A stretch of 64,000 bases of DNA from contig NZ_CP016594.1 in NCBI RefSeq assembly GCF_001698225.1, positions 4,836,001 to 4,900,000 of the forward strand. Direction: 5' to 3'. This stretch comes from Gordonia terrae. GTDB taxonomy: Bacteria; Actinomycetota; Actinomycetes; Mycobacteriales; Mycobacteriaceae. Every line of letters begins with the position of its first letter. The first letter of the stretch is position 1. This document shows positions 29,054-36,923 of the stretch, one piece after another. The notes below the pieces were generated by a model. It did not search any database and had not been told where the DNA came from. It saw only the letters and a program-made list of their open reading frames with translations. Made by a program: the position numbers and the translations under genes.

Positions 29054-29836
29054 CTATCGTGCCGCAGCCGGAGCGGGCGCACCCGCCCGGCGCCGCAGTA
29101 TCGTCACCGCCGCCGTGGTGACGACCAGCGCGACGATCGTCCCGACCGCGACTCCCACGACGGCCGTCGACTCACCCTGCGCGGACACGATGATCCCGAC
29201 GAGCGCCCAGATCAGCGTGAGCGGGTAGGCGACGAGCACCGACCCGACGACGGCGGTGACCGCCAGCCCGACCAGGGCGCACGCGAGCAGGACGGCCAGC
29301 TGCCATCCCAGGGACTGCGGATCCGCCAGGTCGGCGCCGATCGCCGCGGCCCAGTTCTGGAACACAGCCGCGGTCGCCCACGCCGCGTAGACACCCACGA
29401 GGACCCGGGTCAGGACCGTGAGCCATCGAGGCGCCGAATCGTCGGCCGGCCTCGCGGCGATCCGGGCCGCGTCGAGCAGGACCACCGTCATGACCGTCAG
29501 CACGATCGGTGTCACCCATGTCCACTCCGCCGCCGACACGAGAATCCACACCGCTGCGCCGGCGAACGCGACTTCGAGGTCGACGAGCAACCGCCGCGGG
29601 TCACCGGTCCCGGTGGCCCCCTTCCACACCACGGCGACGGCGAACACGATCGACAGCAGGTAGATGAGGCTCCAGATAGAGAACGTGTAACCGGCCGGGG
29701 TAATCAGCAGATCGGTCGTCGACTCGTTGGGCGAGGCGCCGAAACCGGAGAACGGGACCACAGGCGCGAGTACCTGCGCCACGGCGAGCACTACGGCGAG
29801 CCAGGTGATCGGACCGGAGATGCGCGTGGGTGTCAT
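29054..29836 (-). CDS. TspO/MBR-related membrane protein
   Basis: 260 residues with seven or so hydrophobic segments. The signature ITPAGYTFSIWSLIYL near 48-63 is typical of actinobacterial tryptophan-rich sensory protein-like families. Integral membrane protein of unknown function. ATG 29836 is chosen over a TTG at 29845. No Shine-Dalgarno is evident, and TACGTT lies about ten bases upstream, so the mRNA may be leaderless or have a short leader. It ends 28 bases before the flavin reductase start on the same strand. Confidence 0.78.
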   Translation of the reverse strand: MTPTRISGPITWLAVVLAVAQVLAPVVPFSGFGASPNESTTDLLITPAGYTFSIWSLIYLLSIVFAVAVVWKGATGTGDPRRLLVDLEVAFAGAAVWILVSAAEWTWVTPIVLTVMTVVLLDAARIAARPADDSAPRWLTVLTRVLVGVYAAWATAAVFQNWAAAIGADLADPQSLGWQLAVLLACALVGLAVTAVVGSVLVAYPLTLIWALVGIIVSAQGESTAVVGVAVGTIVALVVTTAAVTILRRRAGAPAPAAAR

Positions 29837-29941
29837 GTGTCCCAACGTAGGCGTAATTTGTCGGATTCACGCGCGGAGTGTCGTCGAGATGCGAGCGAAT
29901 CCCCTTGCTGCCTGGTCCGAGAGAAACCACAGAAAAACTGA

Positions 29942-29972
29942 TCCCTGAGGTGCGAGGAGCGCCGACGACGAG
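29942..29972. repeat. truncated copy of the interspersed palindromic repeat
   Basis: TCCCTGAGGTGCGAGGAGCG followed by CCGACGACGAG matches the left arm of the element at 36821-36863 (read on the other strand) and then stops matching. The expected CCTCGAAGGG end is missing. The copy lies 54 bases from the end of the IS110 transposase gene. Confidence 0.65.
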
Positions 29973-30025
29973 CTGGTCCTACACCCGGTCTCACTGCCTC
30001 GAAGACATCCCAGGGGTGCAGGGTG

Positions 30026-31243
30026 TCAAGCGGCGAGGTTGGTGCGGTGGTTCCAGGCGGTGTGTTCGTTGTAGTGGGTGCGGTGGGCCAGGCAGCCGTG
30101 GAGGATGCCGACGAGCCGGTTGGCGACCGCACGCAATGCTTGGCTGTGGGACTTTCTCTGGTCGCGGAGAGTGTCGTAGTAGACGCGGGCGCCGGGACTG
30201 CCGGTCAGAGCGCTTTGCGCCATGCACAGTGCGGCGGCGTTGAGTCGGGTGTTGCGGATGTGGCGGGCCAACACGACGTGCCCTTTGCCTGAGGCGATGG
30301 TGCGTGGTGAGGTGCCGGCATAGTTTCTGCGAGACTTGGCAGTGGCATAGCGTTCGGGGTCATCCCCGAACTCGCCGAGCATCCGGGCGCCGGTGATGTC
30401 ACCGACTCCGGGCATGGACAGGTAGATCTCGGCGTCCGGATGCGCTCTAAAAGACTGGGCCATAGTGGTTTCCAGTTGGATGATCTGGGTGTTGAGAGCG
30501 GCCAGCATTTCCACGGTCGCTGTCACGGTCGCCGCGTAGGCGGCGGTGAGTGCCTCGGGTGCGCCCAGATGGCCGCCACCGCGTAGGGCGTGCTGGATGT
30601 CGCGGGCACGGGTGTCGATATTGCGTTGTCGGCCACCCTTTTTCAGAGCCGATCGGATCGCCGCGACCGATAGTGCCGCACCCTGTCGTGGGGTGGGAGC
30701 GCGACGCAACACCGCCAGACAGTCTTTGTGGGCGAGGTCGCCGCCGAAGGCATCGACCGCGGCCGGGTAGTAGGCGCCCAGTTGGGAGCGCAACACATTC
30801 TGTTGCGCTGAACGCGCCCACACCAGGTTCTGGTGCGTGCGGGCCATCACCGTGATCGCGTCCGCGGCGACGGTATCGGCGGCGACGAGCCGATGGTTGT
30901 GCCGGTCGGTACGCACCAGATCAGCCAGCGTTTTCGCATCAGCCTTATCGGATTTGGTGCCCCCGACATGGTGGCGGTCGCGGTACCGCGATACCGACAA
31001 CGGATTGATCGCGAACACCTGATAGCCCGCGGCGACCAGGGCGGTGACCCACATGCCGTGATCGGTTTCGATCCCGATCACTACCTCGCCAGGCTCTTGG
31101 GCATACCGGGCGATCAGTTCATGCATGGTGGTGGCGCCGGCAGCGTTCTCGGGTATTCGGCGGGTGGCCAGGGTGGTGCCGTGCTCATCCATCACGCACA
31201 CATCGTGATGATCTGATGCCCAGTCGTTGCCCACAAAGATCAT
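30026..31243 (-). CDS. IS110-family transposase (intact)
   Basis: 405 residues, full length for the family. The N-terminal RuvC-like DEDD domain has Asp7 in VGNDWASDHH, Glu in IGIETDHG and Asp in KSDKADAKTLADL. The C-terminal Transposase_20 domain carries LSMPGVGDITGARMLGEFGD and SPRTIASGKGH, with the conserved Ser region used for strand cleavage. ATG 31243. The frame is unbroken, so the enzyme could be active. IS110 elements move without DDE chemistry, guided by a bridge RNA transcribed from a non-coding end of the element. No gene partner is expected. Confidence 0.95.
   Translation of the reverse strand: MIFVGNDWASDHHDVCVMDEHGTTLATRRIPENAAGATTMHELIARYAQEPGEVVIGIETDHGMWVTALVAAGYQVFAINPLSVSRYRDRHHVGGTKSDKADAKTLADLVRTDRHNHRLVAADTVAADAITVMARTHQNLVWARSAQQNVLRSQLGAYYPAAVDAFGGDLAHKDCLAVLRRAPTPRQGAALSVAAIRSALKKGGRQRNIDTRARDIQHALRGGGHLGAPEALTAAYAATVTATVEMLAALNTQIIQLETTMAQSFRAHPDAEIYLSMPGVGDITGARMLGEFGDDPERYATAKSRRNYAGTSPRTIASGKGHVVLARHIRNTRLNAAALCMAQSALTGSPGARVYYDTLRDQRKSHSQALRAVANRLVGILHGCLAHRTHYNEHTAWNHRTNLAA
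30026..31243 (-). mobile_element. IS110-family insertion sequence, minimal extent
   Basis: Only the coding part is bounded here; IS110 elements lack clear terminal inverted repeats and I could not place the ends. Non-coding sequence on both sides probably belongs to the element, especially 31244 to about 31500, upstream of the transposase. Directly oriented copies of the palindromic repeat occur on both sides (29942 and 31733). Confidence 0.7.
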
Positions 31244-32042
31244 GACACTCGTTCACCTCGTCTTCGGTCGTCTCGACGATCTCGATGTGAACCTTGTGTG
31301 ATCACCCTGACGCGGCCTAATGGATCAGTGCTCACCCACACGTTCAACGGGGCACGACATCCCAGAAGCGTTCTAGCGGGTGATCCTCGCCCGGCCGGGC
31401 CACGGTCTTCGTGTAGAAATCCGACACCGTTTCAGGGCCTGGCAGTGGTCACCGACCGGGAAGGCTCACACGACCAGCATCCCCCAAAAGGAAGCCGATC
31501 CACCCCCATTAGGGTCGCGCGAGCAACCCGCCGACTGATGAACCTCATCTCGACCGATCGACTTCGATCGAGGTTCATCGGTCGAGTTCGAGTTCATCGG
31601 TGAAAGGTGCAGTGCCGCAGGACCGGGTCGGCCCGGCGAGGGTCGTGCATCACATTTCCACACTGAATGGCGCCGCAGGAACCATCAGTCCGCGTCCCGA
31701 ACCCGACGGCGCCGACCTCGGCGCGCCCTTCTGCTCCCTGAGGTGCGAGCGAAGCGAGCCTCGACGCGCTCCTTCTGATTGGAGACCGGTGGTGGGCGAT
31801 ATCGGCCGCATCGGCGCAGCAACTGTCGTGTGACGGCGGAGTCGCCGAGATCGTCGTCGACCCCGATGCCACAGGTCCTTTGACAACTCCACAGTGTGAC
31901 ACCTCCGTCGCATCAACGGGATCCCGTGGATCGGGAGGATGAACCATCCCCGGAAGCGCTTGCCAGAACATGGATTCCACGATCGGTTCTCGGAGCAGTT
32001 GTCATCGGAGAACTCGAACCGATGGTGTGACACCGGGAGTGA
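31244..32042. other. 800-base stretch with no convincing gene
   Basis: The open frames here are short, and some read through the palindromic repeat. The part next to the transposase start (31244 to about 31500) is the expected place for an IS110 left end and its bridge RNA. At 31537-31579 GATGAACCTC is followed by its inverted copy GAGGTTCATC, with a nested GATCGA/TCGATC hairpin between. A repeat copy lies at 31733-31765. I see no tRNA or other recognisable RNA. Confidence 0.6.
31733..31765. repeat. copy of the interspersed palindromic repeat
   Basis: GCTCCCTGAGGTGCGAGCG followed by AAGCGAGCCTCGACG: the same left-arm motif and orientation as at 29942, with the arm ending in CCTCGACG rather than CCTCGAAG. 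It lies in the gene-free stretch upstream of the IS110 transposase. Confidence 0.7.
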
Positions 32043-33158
32043 TCAACCCACCGGGCGGAGGTCCGAGGTCGTACCCGGACGCGGTCCCCAGTACTTCTCG
32101 ACCCAGCTGTCCGACCCGGCCCGTGGATCGGTCTCGGTGATGTCCCAGTCCACGAAGTCGTAGAGGTCGTGCGACATCTCGACGATGACGTCGTGGAGTT
32201 CGAGGGACTTCAGCCATCGCGGCGGGATCGCTGCCGCGCCATCGCGGGCCCCCAGCAGATTACCGGCGATCGCGCCCGTGGAGTCCGAGTCGCCGTCGTG
32301 GTTGACCGCGATGATCACCGCGTCCTCGAGGTCATCGGCCACGAGCGCGGAGTAGGTCGCGATCGCGAGTGCTTCCTCTCCGACCCAGCCTTCGCCGAGG
32401 CGTGCGATCGCCGCGTCGTGGGACAGGCCCGAACCGGCCAGTGCCTCGGCGGCGTCGAGCGCCGCCAGGGTCTCCCCGTGCCCGGCACGAGTCCGGAGAA
32501 CCCCTTTCGCGACCGACAGCGCGTCGGGCAGGCTCGCCCCGCCGACCAGATCGCGGATCGCGACCGCGAGGACTCCGGCGGGGAGCGACCCGGAGGGATG
32601 TCCGTGAGTGAGCGAGGCGAGGGTGGCCGCGAGATCGAAAGTACCTGCGGCAGACCACTCTGCGCGTGCCGCGAACAACCCCACGGGCGCAACGCGCATC
32701 ACGCCGCCGCACCCCTTGCTGTCATTGTCGGCGCGGGCTCCGGGGCGAGTGGTCACCCGGAGCGCTTCCAGACAGGTGGTGCCGGGTGCGCGACGGTCGT
32801 GCAACTCCTGGTGTCCGGACAGCCAACTCGACCTCTCGGCCGTCGCCAGCACACCGTGCCGGGGGTGACCGCCCTGGGTGATGAACCAGCGCAGATAGGC
32901 GCGGGCGGTCGTGGCCGCGTAGCAGGAGATTCCTCCCGCACAGTCGCGCGCCCAGGAACGCAGCAGACCCTCCGCGGTGAAGAGCGTCATCTGCGTGTCG
33001 TCGGTGACGGTGCCGACACCGCCGTACGCCTCGGCGTACGAGGTGATCCCGGTAGGCCCGAACGCGTCGAGAATCGCATCCCGCGTCGAGAACTCGACCG
33101 CTCCGCCGAGAGCGTCGCCGGCAGCCCCGGCGAGTAGACATCCGGTGTATCGATCCAT
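32043..33158 (-). CDS. ADP-ribosylglycohydrolase family protein
   Basis: 371 residues. The all-helical ADP-ribosyl-glycohydrolase fold with its magnesium ligands: GDALGGAVE near 15-23, TVTDDTQMTLF near 50-60 and NHDGDSDSTGAIAGN near 284-298, the last being the hallmark Asp pair. Members remove ADP-ribose from protein (DraG, ARH) or act on small nucleoside conjugates. The ATG at 33158 has AGGGGG six bases upstream. It stands alone; no ADP-ribosyltransferase is seen beside it, so the substrate is open. Confidence 0.93.
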   Translation of the reverse strand: MDRYTGCLLAGAAGDALGGAVEFSTRDAILDAFGPTGITSYAEAYGGVGTVTDDTQMTLFTAEGLLRSWARDCAGGISCYAATTARAYLRWFITQGGHPRHGVLATAERSSWLSGHQELHDRRAPGTTCLEALRVTTRPGARADNDSKGCGGVMRVAPVGLFAARAEWSAAGTFDLAATLASLTHGHPSGSLPAGVLAVAIRDLVGGASLPDALSVAKGVLRTRAGHGETLAALDAAEALAGSGLSHDAAIARLGEGWVGEEALAIATYSALVADDLEDAVIIAVNHDGDSDSTGAIAGNLLGARDGAAAIPPRWLKSLELHDVIVEMSHDLYDFVDWDITETDPRAGSDSWVEKYWGPRPGTTSDLRPVG

Positions 33159-33275
33159 GGTCGCCCCCTAGAGTTCTCCCCGGCGTTTCCCCATGGTCAC
33201 ACGCGCGGCCGAAACCTGCTGAACAGCGGACCGGCGGGGTATTTTCGGAGAACCTCGAGACGAAGGGGCCGGTCG

Positions 33276-34268
33276 GTGCTCTCCCTCATCCCCGATTCAC
33301 AGCGACGCACACTCGACGAGATCGGTGAACGTCTCGACTTCTCCGTCGGCGACCGCACCGCCAAACGCAGCGCCTTCTGGCTGATGCTCACCCTGTCCGG
33401 GATCATCGCGGTGTCCGGAGTCGTCGCCGACAGCACGGTAACGGTCATCGGCGCGATGATCGTCGCGCCGCTGTCGACTCCGATCCTCGGCGTCGGCCTC
33501 GGGATCGTCACCGGCCGCGGCCGGCTCGTGCTCGCGAGCCTGGGTTACGTGCTCGCCGGGGTGATCCTGGTGACGATCCTCGGCGTCGTGTTCGCGCAGT
33601 TGCTGCCCAATCCGACCAGCGTGCTGTCCAATTCGCAGGTTCTGGGCCGGACATCACCGACGCTCGTCGACCTTCTGGCCGCACTGGCCACCGGCATGGC
33701 CGGCGCGGTCGCCATCACGCGTCGCGACGTCGGCGACGTGTTGCCCGGCGTGGCCATCGCAATCTCCCTGGTGCCGCCGCTCGGGGTCGTCGGGGTCTGC
33801 CTCGGGTCGGGGGCGCCGTCGCTCGCGATGGGAGCGCTCGTGCTGTTCGCCTCGAACGTCGTCGCGATGATCATCACCAGTCTGATCGTGCTGACTGTCG
33901 CGGGTTACGGCCGGGAAGCCGCCGAACACGCCCGCGAGCACCACTCGAGACCCTCGCCACGACGGGCCTACGCGGTACTCGCCGTCGCGCTCGTCGTCGT
34001 CACCGTCCCGATGGTCGCGAACTCGCTCTCCTCGCTGTGGTCCCGCCAGATCGCGACCGCGGCGGACTCCTGGCTACAGGCAGGCGGGAACGACACCGCG
34101 CAGGTCACCGACGTGTCCTGGACGGGCAGCACCGTCACCGTCAGTGTGCTGTCCCCGCAGGATCTGCCATCGGTCGGCGAACTCCAGACGACGGTCGATG
34201 ATCTCGTGCCCTGGAACCCGGAGGTGGTGGTCGTGCACACGGTCGGCGAACGCGCGACCGCCGATTGA
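33276..34268 (+). CDS. DUF389 membrane protein
   Basis: 330 residues. Residues about 30-215 hold five to six membrane segments with the DUF389 core (GAMIVAPLSTPILGVGLGIVTGR, then GMAGAVAITRRDVGDVLPGVAIAISLVPPL). A further membrane segment near 232-252 is followed by a soluble C-terminal domain of about 80 residues that looks like a small alpha/beta unit (DVSWTGSTVTVSVLSPQDLPS). The function of the family is unproven. GTG 33276 with GAAGGGG upstream. Divergent from the ADP-ribosylglycohydrolase gene. Confidence 0.85.
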   Translation: MLSLIPDSQRRTLDEIGERLDFSVGDRTAKRSAFWLMLTLSGIIAVSGVVADSTVTVIGAMIVAPLSTPILGVGLGIVTGRGRLVLASLGYVLAGVILVTILGVVFAQLLPNPTSVLSNSQVLGRTSPTLVDLLAALATGMAGAVAITRRDVGDVLPGVAIAISLVPPLGVVGVCLGSGAPSLAMGALVLFASNVVAMIITSLIVLTVAGYGREAAEHAREHHSRPSPRRAYAVLAVALVVVTVPMVANSLSSLWSRQIATAADSWLQAGGNDTAQVTDVSWTGSTVTVSVLSPQDLPSVGELQTTVDDLVPWNPEVVVVHTVGERATAD

Positions 34269-34358
34269 GAAACCCGAACCCAGGCAAGGCACGTCGACCT
34301 CTGCAAGAGTCGTACCCACGCAGTCGGACACCCACATCAGAATGGCGAGGTCAAGTAC

Positions 34359-36260
34359 ATGGCACTGTCTCGAGACGCAAGCCCCGCAGTGGCAGAAGCG
34401 AATTCGGTCGCCCGCGCCGAGCTTCCCTTCGAGGACACGCGAGACCTCGACGCCACCACCCGTGGATTCATCGCCGAACTCGATCCCCCGGCCATCGCGG
34501 ACGCCGACGGTAACCCGGTGTGGGATTGCGATGAGTTCTCCTTCCTGAACGACGAGGCGCCGTCGACCGCACACCCCAGCCTCTGGCGGCAGTCGAGGCT
34601 CGTCGCCCAGCAAGGGCTGTTCGAGGTGACCGAACGGATCTACCAGGTCCGCGGGCTGGACTTGTCCAACATGACCGTGGTCGAGGGGGACACCGGCGTC
34701 ATCGTCATCGATCCGCTCATCTCCGAGGAGACCGCAGCCGCCGGGCTTCGCCTGTACCGCGAACATCGTGGCCATCGCCCGGTGACCGCGGTCATCTACA
34801 CCCACTCGCACATCGATCATTTCGGTGGCGTCAAGGGAGTCACCTCTCAAGAGGCCGTCGATGCGGGCAGGTGCCTGGTCATCGCACCTGCAGGCATGGT
34901 CGAGCACGCGGTCGCCGAGAACGTGTACGCGGGAACCGCGATGGGGAGACGGGCCGCCTACATGTACGGCGCCGCGCTGCCGAGAGGCCCACGAGGTGCC
35001 ATCGGCGCCGGGCTCGGCCAGTCCACATCGACCGGAACGGCGACCCTGATCGCGCCGACGCTCGACATCACCGCCACCGGACAGACCGAGACCGTCGACG
35101 GCGTCACCATAGAGTTCCAATTGACCCCCGGGACCGAGGCGCCTGCGGAGATGAACTTCTACTTCCCGCAGATGCGCGCGCTCTGTATGGCCGAGAACGC
35201 CACACACACCCTGCACAACCTGCTCACGTTGCGCGGTGCCCTGGTGCGCGATCCGCACGTGTGGTCGCGCTACCTGACCGAGGCGATCAACGACTTCGCG
35301 GCGCGTTCGGACGTGCTCTTCGCCTCCCACCACTGGCCGACGTGGGGCACCGAGGAGCTGACAGAGTTCCTGTCACTCCAGCGCGATCTCTACGGCTACC
35401 TCCACGATCAGACCCTGCGGCAACTCAACAAGGGGAGGACCGGCCTCGAGATCGCCGAGGACATCGAGTTGCCTCCCGCGCTCGAGAACGTCTGGCACAC
35501 ACACGGTTACTACGGCTCGGTGAGCCACAACGTCAAGGCGATCTATCAGCGCTACATGGGATGGTTCGACGGCAATCCGGCACATCTCTGGGAGCATCCG
35601 CCGGTGGAGTCCGCGACGCGGCACGTCGAATTCATGGGCGGCGCCGATGAGGTCGTGCGAAAAGCCCGCCGCTCGTTCGACGCCGGCGATTTCCGTTGGA
35701 CGGCACAGGTTCTGAACTACGTGATCTTCGCCGACCCGTCGCACGAGGAGGCGCGGGAGCTTCAAGCGGACACACTCGAGCAGCTGGGCTACGGCTCCGA
35801 GAACGGTACCTGGCGCAACTTCTTCCTCATGGGGGCGTACGAGTTGCGCAACGGACCGATCGGGACCCCCACCACCGCCGCAGCCGCCGACATCGTCGCC
35901 GCCATGTCGGTCGACCAGCTCTTCGACGCTGTCGCCCTGCGGGTGGACGGACCGGCGGCCTGGGACGCCCACATCGTCCTCGACTGGCACATCACCGATG
36001 TCGACCGCCACCATCGGTCCGAACTCCGTAACGGCCTCCTCGTGCACTTCGACGTCGATCAGCCCGACACCGACGATCGTGCAGCGGCGACGTTCACGCT
36101 GACGAAGCAGACCCTGCTGGCACTACTCCTCGGGCTGGTGGACCTGAGCACCGCCGTCGACGCCGGAAACGTCGCAATCGAGGGCGATGCAGGTGCGTTC
36201 GGCGAACTGGCCGGCTACCTGGACAACCCCGATCCCGACTTCGCCATCGTGACACCCTGA
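34359..36260 (+). CDS. linear primary-alkylsulfatase (SdsA1-like, class III)
   Basis: 633 residues, the usual size for class III sulfatases. Hydrolyses primary alkyl sulfates such as dodecyl sulfate to the alcohol and sulfate. The MBL domain carries THSHIDHFGG near 147-156, a second metal set including Glu in CMAENATHTLHNL and His in FASHHWPTWG. A dimerisation domain and a C-terminal SCP2-like lipid-binding domain (about 510-630) follow. No signal peptide is visible, unlike Pseudomonas SdsA1, so it is probably cytoplasmic. Separated by 90 bases from the DUF389 gene. Family assignment is firm. Confidence 0.93.
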   Translation: MALSRDASPAVAEANSVARAELPFEDTRDLDATTRGFIAELDPPAIADADGNPVWDCDEFSFLNDEAPSTAHPSLWRQSRLVAQQGLFEVTERIYQVRGLDLSNMTVVEGDTGVIVIDPLISEETAAAGLRLYREHRGHRPVTAVIYTHSHIDHFGGVKGVTSQEAVDAGRCLVIAPAGMVEHAVAENVYAGTAMGRRAAYMYGAALPRGPRGAIGAGLGQSTSTGTATLIAPTLDITATGQTETVDGVTIEFQLTPGTEAPAEMNFYFPQMRALCMAENATHTLHNLLTLRGALVRDPHVWSRYLTEAINDFAARSDVLFASHHWPTWGTEELTEFLSLQRDLYGYLHDQTLRQLNKGRTGLEIAEDIELPPALENVWHTHGYYGSVSHNVKAIYQRYMGWFDGNPAHLWEHPPVESATRHVEFMGGADEVVRKARRSFDAGDFRWTAQVLNYVIFADPSHEEARELQADTLEQLGYGSENGTWRNFFLMGAYELRNGPIGTPTTAAAADIVAAMSVDQLFDAVALRVDGPAAWDAHIVLDWHITDVDRHHRSELRNGLLVHFDVDQPDTDDRAAATFTLTKQTLLALLLGLVDLSTAVDAGNVAIEGDAGAFGELAGYLDNPDPDFAIVTP

Positions 36261-36306
36261 CGCCGACCGCCCCTGCTTCTGCTGCCGTGCGGTCCCTCGA
36301 CCGGAG

Positions 36307-36699
36307 GTGACACCACTCGAACACACGTGCGAAACTGTGCGGGTGGGCATGCAGTGGATTGGCGGGGACAACGGCCAACCACACCGGCCCGCCTTCGTGC
36401 GGGTCGGCCACAAAGCCGTGCTCATCGACCTCGGCGCGCTGTATCCCACCGCACCGCACTTCAGCGGCGAGTACCACCCCGACGGGTTACAGATCCGGTC
36501 CGTGCACCTCGGGGTCCTCACCGAATGGGGGCGGGACGAGTGGGGCGCCTGGTACGGCAAGGTCACCTACACCATCACCTCCAAGGACCGGCAGGAGAAG
36601 GTCACACACTGGGTGCCGTCGTGGGCACTACGCCCGGCCGGTGACCGGCCGCCCGGGCGACGAAGGAGCGACAAAACCACTGGTCCCCAACCCGAGTGA
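36307..36699 (+). CDS. hypothetical protein (about 115-130 aa)
   Basis: I do not recognise it. The middle (MQWIGGDNGQPHRPAFVRVG through KVTHWVPSWALRP) has the mixed, Trp-rich composition of a real small beta-protein, while the last 25 residues are basic and low in complexity. The GTG at 36307, a GTG at 36343 or the ATG at 36349 could each be the start; the internal ATG begins the well-ordered part. It follows the alkylsulfatase gene after 46 bases and ends just before the palindromic repeat cluster. No signal peptide or membrane segment. Confidence 0.5.
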   Translation: MTPLEHTCETVRVGMQWIGGDNGQPHRPAFVRVGHKAVLIDLGALYPTAPHFSGEYHPDGLQIRSVHLGVLTEWGRDEWGAWYGKVTYTITSKDRQEKVTHWVPSWALRPAGDRPPGRRRSDKTTGPQPE

Positions 36700-36713
36700 C
36701 CTGTTGCCCCCTT

Positions 36714-36863
36714 GCTCCCTGAGGAGCGCCTGGAGCTTGCGGAGGCCGTCTTACTGCTCCCTGGGAGGCCGGAGCTTGCGGAGGCCGTCACGAAGGGTCT
36801 TGGTGAGATGTGTCGCCAGGCCCTTCGAGGCTCGTCGCTATCGCTCCTCGCACCTCAGGGAGC
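36714..36863. repeat. interspersed palindromic repeat cluster
   Basis: A partial left arm at 36714-36724, a diverged left arm 36756-36797 ending CACGAAGGG, a loop of 23 bases, and a clean inverted arm 36821-36863 (CCCTTCGAGGCTCGTCGC ... CACCTCAGGGAGC). Within it, a 19-base direct repeat GGAGCTTGCGGAGGCCGTC occurs at 36732-36750 and 36771-36789. It lies between convergent genes, like the copy at 16863. Confidence 0.78.
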
Positions 36864-36923
36864 AAGGGGCTGGGACCTTTAGTTTGCGGTTCTTTCGGAT
36901 CAGGGAGCAGAGGGGACGGCGTC

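Noticed and set aside
30026..31243. IS110 transposase as a degraded copy
   Set aside because: The frame is full length with all DEDD residues, so it is reported as intact.
31594..31980. Minus-strand frame in the gene-free stretch
   Set aside because: It reads through the palindromic repeat (RLASLAPQGA), a known trap, and has no start support or family.
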